Shown: positions 1 to 8,879 of the stretch, one piece after another | Layout of the letters: every line of letters begins with the position of its first letter | Position numbering within the stretch: position 1 is the stretch's first letter | Assembly (NCBI RefSeq): GCF_005377625.1 | Contig: NZ_CP040098.1 | Coordinates: 992,001 to 1,056,000, forward strand | From: Desulfoglaeba alkanexedens ALDC | GTDB taxonomy: Bacteria > Desulfobacterota > Syntrophobacteria > Syntrophobacterales > DSM-9756 | Direction of reading: 5' to 3' | Length of the DNA stretch: 64,000 nucleotides | Position numbers and translations under genes: made by a program | The notes under the pieces: model-generated | Told to the model about the DNA's origin: nothing | The model's input: the letters and a program-made list of their open reading frames with translations, nothing else | Databases searched by the model: none

Positions 1-1404
1 GATCATCACCGACGGGTTTGATGTGTTGGTGCACGACGTAATGGCCGCAATGACCACGCTGCCGTCGCCGATCCGCGAAAGTCTTCCGTTGACTTCCACG
101 TCGAAAAAGCGCTGGCTGAGCGGCGTGCAGGTCCGGGGACGCCGGGTACGGCAGCCCGATTCGTTGATGAACGCGGAGACCTGTTCGACCGTGGCGTCCG
201 GTTCATAGTGGCATCCCAGAACTTGAGCAAAGCGTTCCTTCAAGTTCCGCAGTTCCACGCGATCCTGGGGACGGGCCGGCCCGGCGACCGAAGGCTCGAC
301 CGTAGTGAGGTCCAGTTCCAGGACATCCGTGTATTCGGGTTCCTCGGTCCCCGAGGCAAAAAGCCCCAGAGCTTCGGCGCAAGCCGCCGCCAAATCGGCC
401 TGAGCTTCCCGCCCGGTCGCCCGGAGGTAATCCACGGTGACCCGATCGATCGGGAAATAGCCCAATGTGGCGCCGTATTCGGGAGCCATGTTGGCTACCG
501 TCGCTCGATCCGGAAGACTCAACCCCTTCAGCCCCGGTCCAAAAAATTCCACGAACTTTTCCACGACGTTGTGAGCTCGAAGCATTTCAGTGACCCGAAG
601 CACAAGATCCGTCGCCGTTACGCCGGGACGCAGCCCGCCGACCAGCCGCACCCCGATCACTTCCGGGAGGCTCATGGTGTAAGGTTCCCCCAGCATCACC
701 GCTTCCGCTTCGATCCCCCCGACGCCCCAGCCCACGACCCCGATGCCGTTCACCATGGTGGTGTGTGAATCGGTTCCCACCAGGGTGTCCGGATAGGCGA
801 GCCTTTCACCCTGTTCCCCGGTGGGTTCCACGATCATCACCCGCGCCAGGTATTCCAGGTTCACCTGGTGGCAGATGCCGGACCGAGGCGGCACCACCCG
901 CAGCGTATCGAAGTTTCTTTGAGCCCATTTGAGCAGGGCGTAGCGTTCCCGGTTGCGTTCGTATTCGCGGGCCACGTTGATTTCCACGGCCCGCTCGGTG
1001 CCGTAGGCGTCGACCTGCACGGAATGATCGATCACAAGGTCCACGGGAACCAACGGGTTGATCCGCCTGGGGTCTCCGCCCCTATCCTTCACGGCGTCCC
1101 GCATGACGGCGATATCCACCACGGCGGGAACCCCCGTAAAATCTTGCATGAGCACGCGGGCCGGATGGAACGGAATCTCCACCGGATTCGCATACCGCTT
1201 CCGCCAGTGGGCGACTTCCAGAACATCTTCTTCGGTCACAACCGTTCCGTCCCACTTCCGAAGCACATTTTCCAGCAGGATCTTGATGGAAAAGGGCAAC
1301 CTTCCGACGTCCGCCAAACCGTCCCGTTCCAGCTTGCCGATGTCGAAAAACGTAATCGCCTGCCGGTCCGTTTCCAAGCGTCCCATCCATTCGGTTTTGC
1401 GCAT
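1..1404 (-). CDS. acnA: Aconitate hydratase, AcnA/IRP1 type (3' end off window)
   Basis: Aconitase isomerises citrate to isocitrate in the TCA cycle using a 4Fe-4S cluster. The open frame has no stop before the window edge and gives the first 468 residues of a family usually near 890. The N-terminus (MRKTEWMGRLETDRQ) leads into the aconitase core with the substrate-site motif VGTDSHT and, near the truncated end, SCTNTSNPSVM, which carries the first cluster cysteine. The ATG at 1404 is preceded by an AGGGAG ribosome site at suitable distance. Only the C-terminal part is missing, and that is due to the window boundary. A NUDIX gene lies 41 bp upstream in the same direction, so the two may be cotranscribed. 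Confidence 0.93.
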   Translation of the reverse strand, partial: MRKTEWMGRLETDRQAITFFDIGKLERDGLADVGRLPFSIKILLENVLRKWDGTVVTEEDVLEVAHWRKRYANPVEIPFHPARVLMQDFTGVPAVVDIAVMRDAVKDRGGDPRRINPLVPVDLVIDHSVQVDAYGTERAVEINVAREYERNRERYALLKWAQRNFDTLRVVPPRSGICHQVNLEYLARVMIVEPTGEQGERLAYPDTLVGTDSHTTMVNGIGVVGWGVGGIEAEAVMLGEPYTMSLPEVIGVRLVGGLRPGVTATDLVLRVTEMLRAHNVVEKFVEFFGPGLKGLSLPDRATVANMAPEYGATLGYFPIDRVTVDYLRATGREAQADLAAACAEALGLFASGTEEPEYTDVLELDLTTVEPSVAGPARPQDRVELRNLKERFAQVLGCHYEPDATVEQVSAFINESGCRTRRPRTCTPLSQRFFDVEVNGRLSRIGDGSVVIAAITSCTNTSNPSVMI

Positions 1405-1445
1405 GATGCACTCCCTGTTCCTATGCCTTCTCCCACCGTCCCGGT

Positions 1446-1946
1446 TCACGCTCCGCCTTGGCGCACCGAAACCCCGCGGCGCCTTAGGAATTCCTTCACG
1501 GCGGGGCCGGTCCCTTTCTCCCAGGGTCTCACCCTTTCAGGAGGCAACGCCTTGACTTCGGCCAGTTCGTCGCCCAAGACGATTTCCCCTTCCCCGCTCA
1601 CGTGGTAGGCGAAAATCACCTGGTTCCTTTCAAAAAAAGAGTAGATCCCCAGAAAATCGACGATCCGGCCTTCAAGCCCCAGTTCTTCCCGGACCTCCCG
1701 CAATACCCCTTCCTCGGGCGTCTCCCCAGCTTCGAGAAATCCCGCCACCACACCGAAAAACTTCTCCGGCCATCCCTTGCTGCGAACCAGGATCACCGAT
1801 CCGTTCCATTCCACTACGGCGGCCACCACCGGCGTTGGATTGTTCCAGAAAACGTACCCGCACCGGGAATCGGAACAGGCCAGGCGGTTTCGGCCGTCGA
1901 TGACTTTTTCCACCAAAGGAGCTGCGCACTGCGGGCAAAATTTCAT
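1446..1946 (-). CDS. NUDIX hydrolase with N-terminal zinc ribbon (NudC-like)
   Basis: The protein has 166 residues. An N-terminal CPQC...C..C zinc-ribbon-like segment is followed by a NUDIX domain. The NUDIX box fits the G-x5-E-x7-REUxEExGU signature (GFLEAGET...REVREELGLEG). Such enzymes hydrolyse nucleoside diphosphates linked to another moiety, and zinc-ribbon forms often act on NAD(H), dinucleotides or ADP-ribose. The substrate cannot be read from the sequence. The ATG at 1946 has AGAGGA six bases upstream. A TTG two codons earlier is possible but would sit too close to the ribosome site. acnA lies just downstream. Confidence 0.85.
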   Translation of the reverse strand: MKFCPQCAAPLVEKVIDGRNRLACSDSRCGYVFWNNPTPVVAAVVEWNGSVILVRSKGWPEKFFGVVAGFLEAGETPEEGVLREVREELGLEGRIVDFLGIYSFFERNQVIFAYHVSGEGEIVLGDELAEVKALPPERVRPWEKGTGPAVKEFLRRRGVSVRQGGA

Positions 1947-2047
1947 TTGCAATCCTCTTTCTCGCCTTGCCGGAAGTCCGTCCTTCGCCTTCGGGCTCCG
2001 TTTATCCCGAATGCCTGCAAAAGGCCAGGATCTTTATGCCCCCATAT

Positions 2048-2207
2048 GACATTGGGTTGTTTTTTAAAGATGAACATTGAACATCGAATATCGAACATCG
2101 AACGTTCAACATCGAATGAAAAACCAGGTTGCATTTATGCCATTGGGTTGTTTTTAAAGATGAACGTCCAACATCGAACATCGAACGTTCAACATCGAAT
2201 GAAAAAA
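2048..2207. repeat. Two copies of an 83-bp-type repeat (MNVEHRT family)
   Basis: Two tandem units begin with ATTGGGTTGTTTTTAAAGATG and end with CAACATCGAATGAAAAA. Each carries several GAACATC heptamers and a TTGAACGTTCAA-like palindrome (here CGAACGTTCAA). The same unit recurs at 17205-17275 and as a tandem array at 55660-55935. Conceptual peptides reading MNVEHRT... come from the repeat and are probably not genes. This unit and the next two repeat entries fill the gap between the NUDIX gene and the yihY-like gene. Confidence 0.8.
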
Positions 2208-2256
2208 GCCTGGTCAGCGAAGACTCCGATGTGGAACTCTGAATGACTATTTTCTT

Positions 2257-2467
2257 CCCCTCGTTCCCAAGCTCCAGCTTGGGAACGCCCTGCCCGGGAA
2301 GCTCCAGCTTCCCTCCTGCTACAGCTGAAACTCGCTGTCTTTCTAGGGAGCTCGCCAGGATCTCGAAGTGGTCTTCCCCCTCGTTCCCCAGCTCTGGCTT
2401 GGGAACGGCCTCACCGAAGCTGGAGCTTCTGCACAGTTGTGTTCCCAAGGTGGACCTTGGGAACAAG
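2257..2467. repeat. Palindromic doublet repeats (AAGCTGGAGCTT core), several copies
   Basis: There are three imperfect copies of an inverted repeat with arms TTCCCAAGCT/AGCTTGGGAA around a two-base centre, near 2266-2287, 2386-2406 and 2444-2465. The last is preceded by the companion hairpin GAAGCT-GG-AGCTTC and a CTGCACAGTTGTG linker. The two-hairpin arrangement resembles bacterial REP doublets. The same doublet occurs in the other repeat islands of this window. Confidence 0.8.
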
Positions 2468-2487
2468 AAGCAAAAGATCTGCACCCA

Positions 2488-2533
<46 letters not shown>

Positions 2534-2665
2534 TTTTTCCAGTCGATACCGGGTAAAAGCAACTTAGCGCTTATGGGAGTGGCCCCCGGCGTGACGGCCC
2601 CGCTCAAAGGCGACCGCTGCTTGTGGGGCCTGGCCGTAATCTCCTGAAACCAGGACGGAGTCGCC

Positions 2666-4018
2666 ATGGTTTCCAAATTCGGAGACATCAAACGTTTTCT
2701 ACAGAGCGATCTGTGGAACCTCCGGTTGGCGGACCTCCCGCCAGCCAGAGCCGCGCTGCTTCGCGCACTACGCATAGCCGCCATCGTCGGGCGCCGGTTC
2801 ACGCGCGACCAGTGCCACCTTCGTGCCTCGGCCCTGACTCTCTTTACGCTGCTTTCCATCGTTCCCATGTTAGCCATGGCCTTCGGCATCGCCAAGGGAT
2901 TCGGGCTCCAGAACGCCATCGAACGGGAGACCCTGCGCCGACTGGCGGGCCAGGAAGAGGTGGCACGATGGATCATGGACTTCGCCCACACCCTGCTGGA
3001 AACCACTCGCGGCGGACTCATCGCCGGCATCGGGGTGGTGGCCCTTTTCTGGACCGTCCTGAAGGTTCTTCAAAACATCGAAATTTCCCTGAACGCCATA
3101 TGGAAGATCGAACGGCATCGACCTTTCAGCCGGCGCGTGAGCGATTATTTGTCTTTTATGCTCATCGCTCCCATCCTGCTTGTGGTCTCGAGCGGCCTCA
3201 CCGTCATGGTTACGCAGCAGGTGGGGTTTATGAGCGAACGGTTCGGCATCGTCAGTTACTTCGAATCCTTCATTCTCAAGGCGCTGCGCCTGGTCCCCTA
3301 CCTGGTGCTCTGGGCCCTTTTCACCTTTCTCTACATCTTCATGCCCAACACCAAGGTGAAGGCGACGTCGGCCGCACTGGGAGGCGTCCTCGCCGGCACA
3401 CTGTACCAGATCTTCCAGGCCGCCTACATCTACTTCCAGGTCGGAATGTCCAATTACAACGCCGTCTATGGAAGTTTCGCGGCCCTGCCCCTCTTTCTCC
3501 TCTGGCTTCAGGCGAGCTGGATGATCGTCCTACTTGGTGCCGAGATCTGCTATGCGCACCAAAACACCGCCTTGTTCGAATGCGAACCGCAGATCCGGAG
3601 GCTCAGCCGTGAGGCAAGGAACCTTGCCGCATTGAGTGTCATGCGGTACCTGGCACGGCGCTTCCATGAGGGCGAGCGCGGCTGTTCCGAGGAAGATCTG
3701 GTGCGTGCGGAAGGCATGCCGGTTCTACTGATCCGTCAGACCTTGACGGAATTGGAAAAATCCGGCCTGGTCGCCCGAATGGCCTCGCCTGAAGACAACG
3801 GCGACTCCAGTGTGAGCCATGAAGAGCGGCTCTATCAACCCGCCGTGCCCGTGACTCAGCTCACCATTCGCAGGGTTCTGGACCACCTGGAGCAAAACGG
3901 CGAGAGCCGTGTTCCCGTCCTGAATCCCGCCGAAATCGAAGATCTCGCCCAACGCCTCAAGGCATTGCACGAAGCCGCCGAAAAGTCCCCCGCCAACAGC
4001 CGTCTGCTCGATCTTTAG
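2666..4018 (+). CDS. YihY/virulence factor BrkB family inner-membrane protein
   Basis: The 450-residue protein has about six hydrophobic segments between residues 50 and 305, typical of the YihY/BrkB family. Family-like motifs include ALTLFTLLSIVP near residue 55, FWTVLKVLQNIEISLNAIW near 132 and YGSFAALPLFLLWLQ near 272. A soluble C-terminal tail of about 140 residues looks like a winged-helix module (CSEEDLVRAEGMPVLLIRQTL), a known extension in this family. The function is unproven; an old ribonuclease BN assignment for the family was an error. GGAG precedes the ATG. It appears monocistronic, bounded by a repeat island upstream and gene wrecks downstream. Confidence 0.88.
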   Translation: MVSKFGDIKRFLQSDLWNLRLADLPPARAALLRALRIAAIVGRRFTRDQCHLRASALTLFTLLSIVPMLAMAFGIAKGFGLQNAIERETLRRLAGQEEVARWIMDFAHTLLETTRGGLIAGIGVVALFWTVLKVLQNIEISLNAIWKIERHRPFSRRVSDYLSFMLIAPILLVVSSGLTVMVTQQVGFMSERFGIVSYFESFILKALRLVPYLVLWALFTFLYIFMPNTKVKATSAALGGVLAGTLYQIFQAAYIYFQVGMSNYNAVYGSFAALPLFLLWLQASWMIVLLGAEICYAHQNTALFECEPQIRRLSREARNLAALSVMRYLARRFHEGERGCSEEDLVRAEGMPVLLIRQTLTELEKSGLVARMASPEDNGDSSVSHEERLYQPAVPVTQLTIRRVLDHLEQNGESRVPVLNPAEIEDLAQRLKALHEAAEKSPANSRLLDL

Positions 4019-4284
4019 GATCTCTTGGGTATTCCTTCGCAGCGTGTGAAAAAGAAACGCCCCAGCCAAAACAAAACGGACGCGGCCGGCGGCTTGGACG
4101 CTCCATCAGCGGCTCCAGCCGCCGCCCGAACCGCCGACAAGTGTTGAGGCCGCAGCCCGGGACGAGGCCGCCGCGCTCGAATGTTGAACAGATGAAGCGT
4201 CTCCCCTGTCAGGGCGCAAAGCGCCACGGCATCTCGAACCAACGTCCCTGAACCCGATTTCAAACCACCGTCGATGGAAATCAT
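4015..4284 (-). pseudogene. rtcA: RNA 3'-terminal phosphate cyclase (RtcA) N-terminal fragment
   Basis: From the ATG at 4284, with GGAGGGACGG just upstream, the frame encodes a good RtcA N-terminus. It starts MISIDGG, continues SGSGTLVRDAVALCALTGE, and ends the recognisable part with RARRPRPGLRPQHLSAVRAA. The similarity stops near residue 57, after which about 30 unrelated residues run to a stop. Intact RtcA is about 340 residues, so more than four fifths is missing. The preserved ribosome site and start suggest that the gene was truncated fairly recently by a deletion between about 4020 and 4115. Confidence 0.72.
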
Positions 4285-4395
4285 GTCCGTCCCTCCGTCT
4301 CGTGCTCCTGATCGGCCGCAATGGCTCGCACTCGCTGCCGGCCTCGACCGGTGCCGACACGGGAGGGCCGATTCCGCACGCGTCTGTCTCACGCC

Positions 4396-4515
4396 CGTGC
4401 AAAGCTGAAAACCCGGCGATTTCGGATCACAGCGCAGCGATCGGCGGTCCTTGAAGCACTGGTTTCAGCGGACTCGCATCCCAATGTCGAAGAGATCTAC
4501 ACCCATCGTCAATGA
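4396..4515 (+). pseudogene. Fur/PerR-family regulator N-terminal fragment
   Basis: The frame reads KLKTRRFRITAQRSAVLEAL followed by HPNVEEIY. This is the start of the winged-helix domain of Fur-family metal or peroxide regulators (typically R-x-T-x-QR-x-x-I/V-L-E-x-L...HP-x-x-x-E-IY). It stops after about 40 residues instead of about 140. Directly downstream, another frame reads VNDLARLDSQYIV, which could be a scrap of the end of the same domain after an internal deletion. The fragment diverges from the rtcA wreck, so both genes flanking this spot were lost. Confidence 0.6.
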
Positions 4516-4601
4516 TCTCGCGAGACTCGACAGTCAATACATTGTGAGTCCGAGGAGTTGTTTTCCTTGACTCCTTGCCATCAGATTTGATACTGAATTC
4601 G

Positions 4602-4625
4602 CCTTATGTCAGATCAGACATAACG
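4602..4625 (+). promoter_or_regulatory. ModE-like palindromic operator upstream of the FmdE-MoeA/modE operon
   Basis: Two 11-base arms, CCTTATGTCAG and CAGACATAACG, are separated by two bases. The arrangement matches the site at 11355-11378 upstream of the formate dehydrogenase gene at 18 of 24 positions. Both resemble the CGnTATAT/ATATAACG half-sites of known ModE boxes. A modE-type gene is in the downstream operon, so autoregulation is plausible. Confidence 0.6.
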
Positions 4626-4735
4626 GTCCGGTAAACTAGCCCTTCTGCCGGGGGCCTTCCATGCACGGCAGGGACGTTTCTCTCGCTTACCGGCCGGGTC
4701 CGGTATGCGGCAATCATCCTCCTAGGGGTATTCCG
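4626..4735 (+). promoter_or_regulatory. Structured leader of the FmdE-MoeA gene, possible Moco/Tuco riboswitch
   Basis: Between the operator and the ATG, the leader can form an outer helix CCGGTAA/TTACCGG (4628-4634 with about 4686-4692). This encloses a hairpin CTGCCG/CGGCAG with a GGGGCC-containing loop. An AGGGG ribosome site precedes the ATG. Molybdenum- and tungsten-cofactor RNA elements are known before genes of this functional class, but I could not match the full consensus, so the class is a guess. Confidence 0.3.
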
Positions 4736-6373
4736 ATGGCAAACATTGGGGTCTATTCGTATGAAGAGTATTTGCGCATCGTCGAGTCCTTTCATGGGAG
4801 TGTAGCGCCGGGTCTGGTCGTTGGCGGCTTCATGGTCGATCTGGCCATGAAACGGATGCCGGGAGGGATTCTTTTTGATGCCATCTGTGAAACCACCAGC
4901 TGCCTTCCGGATGCCGTCCAGCTGCTCACGCCCTGCACCATTGGCAACGGTTGGCTCAGGGTGTTCAATCTGGGGCGTTTCGCCTTGAGCCTTTATGAGA
5001 AGTATGAGGGTGAGGGGATTCGTGTCTTCGTGGACGCGGAGAAGCTGGGGGCATGGCCCGAGATCAAATCGTGGCTCTTCAAGCTCAAACCCAAGGCCGA
5101 ACAGGACAAGGACCGGCTCATGTCCGAAATCGAGGGGGCCGGGCATTCCATTTGCGGGGTGCAGTCGGTTAAGGTCCAAACCCAATTCCTGGGCAAAAAG
5201 AACCGGGGCCCTATTGCCACCTGCATCCTGTGCCATGAGCCTTACCCTGCCCGCGACGGGGCGATATGCCGGGCGTGCCAGGGAGAAACTCCCTATATTC
5301 CCTCCGCGTCATCGGATGACCGCCGGGATCCATTGCCCCCGCTCAGGGCGGTTCCAACCGAAAAGGCGGTCGGCAAAAGGGCCCTGCACGACATGACCCT
5401 GATCATTCCCGGCGTCACCAAAGGGGCTGCTTTTACGCAAGGGCAGCAGATCACGATCGGCGACCTGTGCCGTTTACAGCAAATGGGACGGAGCAGGGTC
5501 TACGTACAGGAAGAAAACCACATTCATCCGGAATGGGTTCATGAAAACGATGCGGCACTCGCTTTTGCAAAAACCATGGCCGGGGAAGGCGTGACTTACG
5601 ATGAGCATCCGCGTGAAGGAAAGATCAACCTCATCGCCGACCGGGACGGGCTTTTCGTTGTCCAGGAGGATCGGTTGGAGCAGTTCAACATGATACGGGG
5701 TGTGATGTGCGCCAGCCGAAGGGCATGCGTGGTCGTAAAGCGTGATCGGCCGGTTGCGGCCACCAGGGCCATCCCCCTGCTTCTCCCGAGAACAGACTTC
5801 GAAAAAGCGCTCACCATTCTCGATGATGGACCCATCTTCAAGGTTCTGCCCTTGCGGAAGGCGCGAGTGGGGGTTCTTGTCACCGGGACCGAAGTATTCC
5901 AGGGGCTGATAAGGGACAAGTTTGTCCCCATCATCACTTCCAAGGTCGAAAAATACGGCTGCGGCGTGGTGCGGTCACTCATCGTTCCGGATGATCGAAG
6001 CGCTATAGCAGATGGAATCGGGCAGATGATCCTTCAATCCGGAGTCGATTTGATCATCACGACCGCGGGTCTTTCCGTCGATCCCGATGATGTCACTCGC
6101 CAGGGGCTGGTTGACGCGGGGGTGACCAACATGCTCTATGGCGCTCCGATCCTACCGGGAGCTATGACGCTCATTGCGCGCATCGGCACTGTACAAGTGA
6201 TGGGGGTGCCTGCCTGCGCGCTCTACTTCAAGACCACCAGTCTCGACCTTCTGCTGCCTCGAATGCTTGCAAACCTCGAGATCACCCGTCGCGATCTTGC
6301 CAGGCTGAGTCACGGCGCATTCTGCCTGGCCTGTAAAACCTGCACCTTCCCCAAGTGTCCCTTCGGGGGATGA
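4736..6373 (+). CDS. FmdE-domain / molybdopterin-binding (MoeA-like) fusion protein
   Basis: The 545-residue protein has two parts. The N-terminal 200 residues match the FmdE family (formylmethanofuran dehydrogenase subunit E-like), with GGFMVDLAMKRMP, CETTSCLPDAVQLLTPCT and a treble-clef zinc site CILCHEP...CRAC. The C-terminal half has a molybdopterin-binding fold (VGVLVTGTEVF near residue 383, then IITTAGLSVDPDDVTRQG), as in MoeA and MogA. It ends in a cysteine cluster (CLACKTCTFPKCPF). The combination suggests a role in delivering or modifying the Mo/W cofactor. The start at 4736 was chosen for its AGGGG site; the frame extends upstream through the structured leader. modE lies 22 bp downstream. 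Confidence 0.82.
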   Translation: MANIGVYSYEEYLRIVESFHGSVAPGLVVGGFMVDLAMKRMPGGILFDAICETTSCLPDAVQLLTPCTIGNGWLRVFNLGRFALSLYEKYEGEGIRVFVDAEKLGAWPEIKSWLFKLKPKAEQDKDRLMSEIEGAGHSICGVQSVKVQTQFLGKKNRGPIATCILCHEPYPARDGAICRACQGETPYIPSASSDDRRDPLPPLRAVPTEKAVGKRALHDMTLIIPGVTKGAAFTQGQQITIGDLCRLQQMGRSRVYVQEENHIHPEWVHENDAALAFAKTMAGEGVTYDEHPREGKINLIADRDGLFVVQEDRLEQFNMIRGVMCASRRACVVVKRDRPVAATRAIPLLLPRTDFEKALTILDDGPIFKVLPLRKARVGVLVTGTEVFQGLIRDKFVPIITSKVEKYGCGVVRSLIVPDDRSAIADGIGQMILQSGVDLIITTAGLSVDPDDVTRQGLVDAGVTNMLYGAPILPGAMTLIARIGTVQVMGVPACALYFKTTSLDLLLPRMLANLEITRRDLARLSHGAFCLACKTCTFPKCPFGG

Positions 6374-6395
6374 TTGCAACCGAGTTTCTCAAGTA

Positions 6396-6767
6396 ATGAG
6401 CGAAAACATTCCCACCATCCGGTTAAACCTGTGGCTGGAAACGGCCGACGGGCTCTATTTCGGCTTGGGGAGAGCCATGCTGCTCGCCAATATCCAAAAA
6501 TGCGGTTCGTTGAGGAAAGCCGCCGATGAGATGGGAATGTCCTACCGGGCAGCGTGGGGAAAGATCAAAAAATGCGAGGAGATCATCGGTATGAAGCTCA
6601 TTTACCAGAGCGGTAGCAAGAGTGAGGGGTATCGGCTCACGGACGCGGGCAAGTTGTTCATGGAGAGCTACTTCGCATGGTTCGACCACGTCGAAAAGGA
6701 AGCATTGAAGAAGGCCCGTGAATTGATGCCGGTGATGGTCAGGAGCTATAAGGAAGCCGTTGAGTAG
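6396..6767 (+). CDS. modE: ModE-type DNA-binding transcriptional regulator (HTH domain only)
   Basis: The 123-residue protein corresponds to the N-terminal winged-helix domain of ModE. It carries the characteristic ALLANIQKCGSLRKAADEMG-like helix-turn-helix (here MLLANIQKCGSLRKAADEMG) and SYRAAWGKIKKCEE. The C-terminal molybdate-binding (TOBE/MOP) domains of E. coli ModE are absent, so any metal signal must come from elsewhere or from the dimer. It follows the FmdE-MoeA gene by 22 bp and probably shares its promoter. It converges on the disrupted formate dehydrogenase gene. Operator-like palindromes precede both units. Confidence 0.85.
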   Translation: MSENIPTIRLNLWLETADGLYFGLGRAMLLANIQKCGSLRKAADEMGMSYRAAWGKIKKCEEIIGMKLIYQSGSKSEGYRLTDAGKLFMESYFAWFDHVEKEALKKARELMPVMVRSYKEAVE

Positions 6768-6850
6768 TTCTTGAATATTGCAATGGATTCACCCCGGTCC
6801 CGTGGACGGGGGCGAAATTCCGAACGGCATCACTCCACTGCCACCGTCAG

Positions 6851-8768
6851 TCAACGCTCCACGGTCAATGCGGCGGGTTCGGACTCCATTTCCCGCGGGC
6901 ATGCCGCCGCCTTTTCGACTCTGACCGCGCAGACTTTGTACTCCGGAGTCTTGCTGATGGGGTCAAGAGCCGGGTTGGTCAAAAGGTTGGCCGCGGCTTC
7001 CTCGAAATGCATCGGCATGAAAATCATCCCGGCTTTTACCGCGTCGGTGATACGCACTCTGGATTCCAGGGTGCCCCGGCGGCTGGTCACCCGAATGTAA
7101 TCGCCGTTTAGAACACCCAGGCGATCTGCGTCTTCCGGATGGAGATCGGTGATCAGTTCAGGCATTTCCCTGTCCAGGAACGCGCACCGGCGCGTCATGG
7201 TGCCCGTAAGATAGTGAGCATACTCCGTTCCCGTCGTCATCCAGAACGGGAATGCCTCGTCCGGGGTTTCGGCGGGCGGCTTGTATTCGATTCCATGGAA
7301 CAGTCCCCGTCCGCGGCTGAAGCGGCCTATGTGGAGGATGGGCGTTCCCGGGTGCTCCGGTGTCGGGCAGGGCCAGCAGAGGCCTGACGGGTCCAGCCGT
7401 GAGTAGCTTATCCCAGCGTAGGACGGCGTCAGACTCGCCATTTCATTAAAAATCTCTTCAGCCGATCCGTACCCCATGGGATAGCCCGTCCGGGTGGAGA
7501 GTTCCTGAATGACCTGCCAGTTGGTCTTTCCAGCCAAAGGCGGGATTGCCTGCCTCACACGCTGCACGCGCCGTTCGGAATTCGTAAAGGTCCCGTCGGT
7601 CTCTGCAAAGGAGGCCGCCGGCAATACGAGATGGGCCAGCTCAGTCGTAGGGGTTGGGAAGATATCCATGGCCATGAAAAATTCAACCGATTGCAGAGCG
7701 TGCTTCACGTGATTGGAATCCGGGTCACTCACCACGGGATTTTCCCCGAGAACCACCATCGCCTTCACCTGTCCGTCGATGCACCCCTGCATCATCTCCA
7801 TGATGGTGATGCCGTTTTGGGCTGGAAGTCTCACGTTCCATGCCAACTCGAATTTCCGGCGGATTTCGGGATTGGTTACGGCCTGGTAGCCCGGGAAAAC
7901 GTTGGGAAGCCCGCCCATGTCGCAGGCGCCCTGCACGTTATTCTGGCCGCGCAAGGGGTTGACCCCCGTGCTGGGGCGTCCGATCTGGCCGCAAAGCATG
8001 GACAGGTTGGCCAGGCTCATGACGTTGTCCACGGCCGTCGAATGTTGGGTGATTCCCAGGCAGTAGACAATCGAAGACGATTTGGACCCGGCATAAAGTC
8101 TGGCTGTTTCGGTGAGCGTTCCGATGTCGATCCCGGTCATTTGGGAAACGCGTTCGGGAGGATATTTCTCGATCGTTTCCACGAGCACCTCGAAGCCTTC
8201 CGTCCGCTCTTCAATGAATTTCGAATCATGCCAGCCGTTCTTGTGGATGATGTGCATCATTCCATTGATCAAAGCCACGTCCGTCCCCAATCGGTGCTGG
8301 ACATGAATGTTTGCGTGACGCGCAATATGCGACTTCCGGGGGTCGGCGACGATCAGCTTGCCGCCCTTTGCCTTGGCACGAAAAAGGCGCGTCGCGACAA
8401 TGGGATGGGCCACCGTCGTATTCGATCCGATTACAAAAAGGCACTCGGCTTCTGCCAGTTCGTCGAAAGAATTCGTCATGGCACCGCTCCCAAAAGCCAT
8501 GGCAAGACCTGCCACGGTGGGGCCGTGTCAGAGCCGGGCGCAATGATCGATATTGTTCGTCCCGACGGCAGAGCGCGCGAACTTTTGCAGGAGATAATTT
8601 TCTTCATTCGTGCATCGAGCGGAGGTGAGAAAGCCCACGCTGTCAGGTCCGTAGGTATCTTTTATCCTGCCCAGTTCACGAGCCGCGTAGTCCAAGGCCT
8701 CACCCCAGGTGACCTCGCGAAACCCAAGCCCGGTTCTCATGAGCGGGGTTTTCAAACGGTCGAAACGC
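6851..8768 (-). pseudogene. fdhA: Formate dehydrogenase alpha subunit, 3' segment, selenocysteine-containing, split by IS21 element
   Basis: This is the larger part of a molybdopterin formate dehydrogenase, which oxidises formate to CO2. The frame reads through an in-frame TGA at 8528-8530 in the context NNIDHCARL-TGA-HGPTVAGL, exactly the selenocysteine site of FdhF-type enzymes. Joined to the 5' piece at 11096-11262 after removing the insertion and one copy of the target repeat, the frame is continuous (HEFVQRFDRLKTPL). It would encode 694 residues with selenocysteine at position 136. Later motifs include GQNNVQGACDMGG and the C-terminal molydopterin-dinucleotide domain. As sequenced, the start region is separated by 2.3 kb and the gene should not make enzyme. 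Confidence 0.92.
8497..8530 (-). promoter_or_regulatory. Selenocysteine UGA and bacterial SECIS hairpin in fdhA
   Basis: On the minus strand the UGA (8530-8528) is followed 11 bases later by an 8-bp stem CCGTGGCA/TGCCATGG closed by a GGTCT loop (8517-8497). Spacing and loop match the E. coli fdhF SECIS, whose loop also carries GGUCU. This explains the apparent stop as recoding and not as a nonsense mutation. Confidence 0.88.
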
Positions 8769-8879
8769 TGCACTGTCACCATCGGAATAAAATGTCTGGT
8801 AAACGCCGGAATAAAATGTCCTCCCAGATGAGCGAAGGGTTATTCCTCCAGCAAGACCCAAGAGAGCCGGAGGTGACCC

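Noticed and set aside
6790-6813. Hairpin between modE and fdhA as a bidirectional terminator
   Set aside because: CCCCGGTCCCGTGGACGGGG forms an imperfect stem with a bulge and has no T-run on either strand.
8528-8530. In-frame TGA as a nonsense mutation of fdhA
   Set aside because: Context NNIDHCARL-TGA-HGPTVAGL, the exact selenocysteine position of the family, and a SECIS hairpin with GGTCT loop directly downstream.
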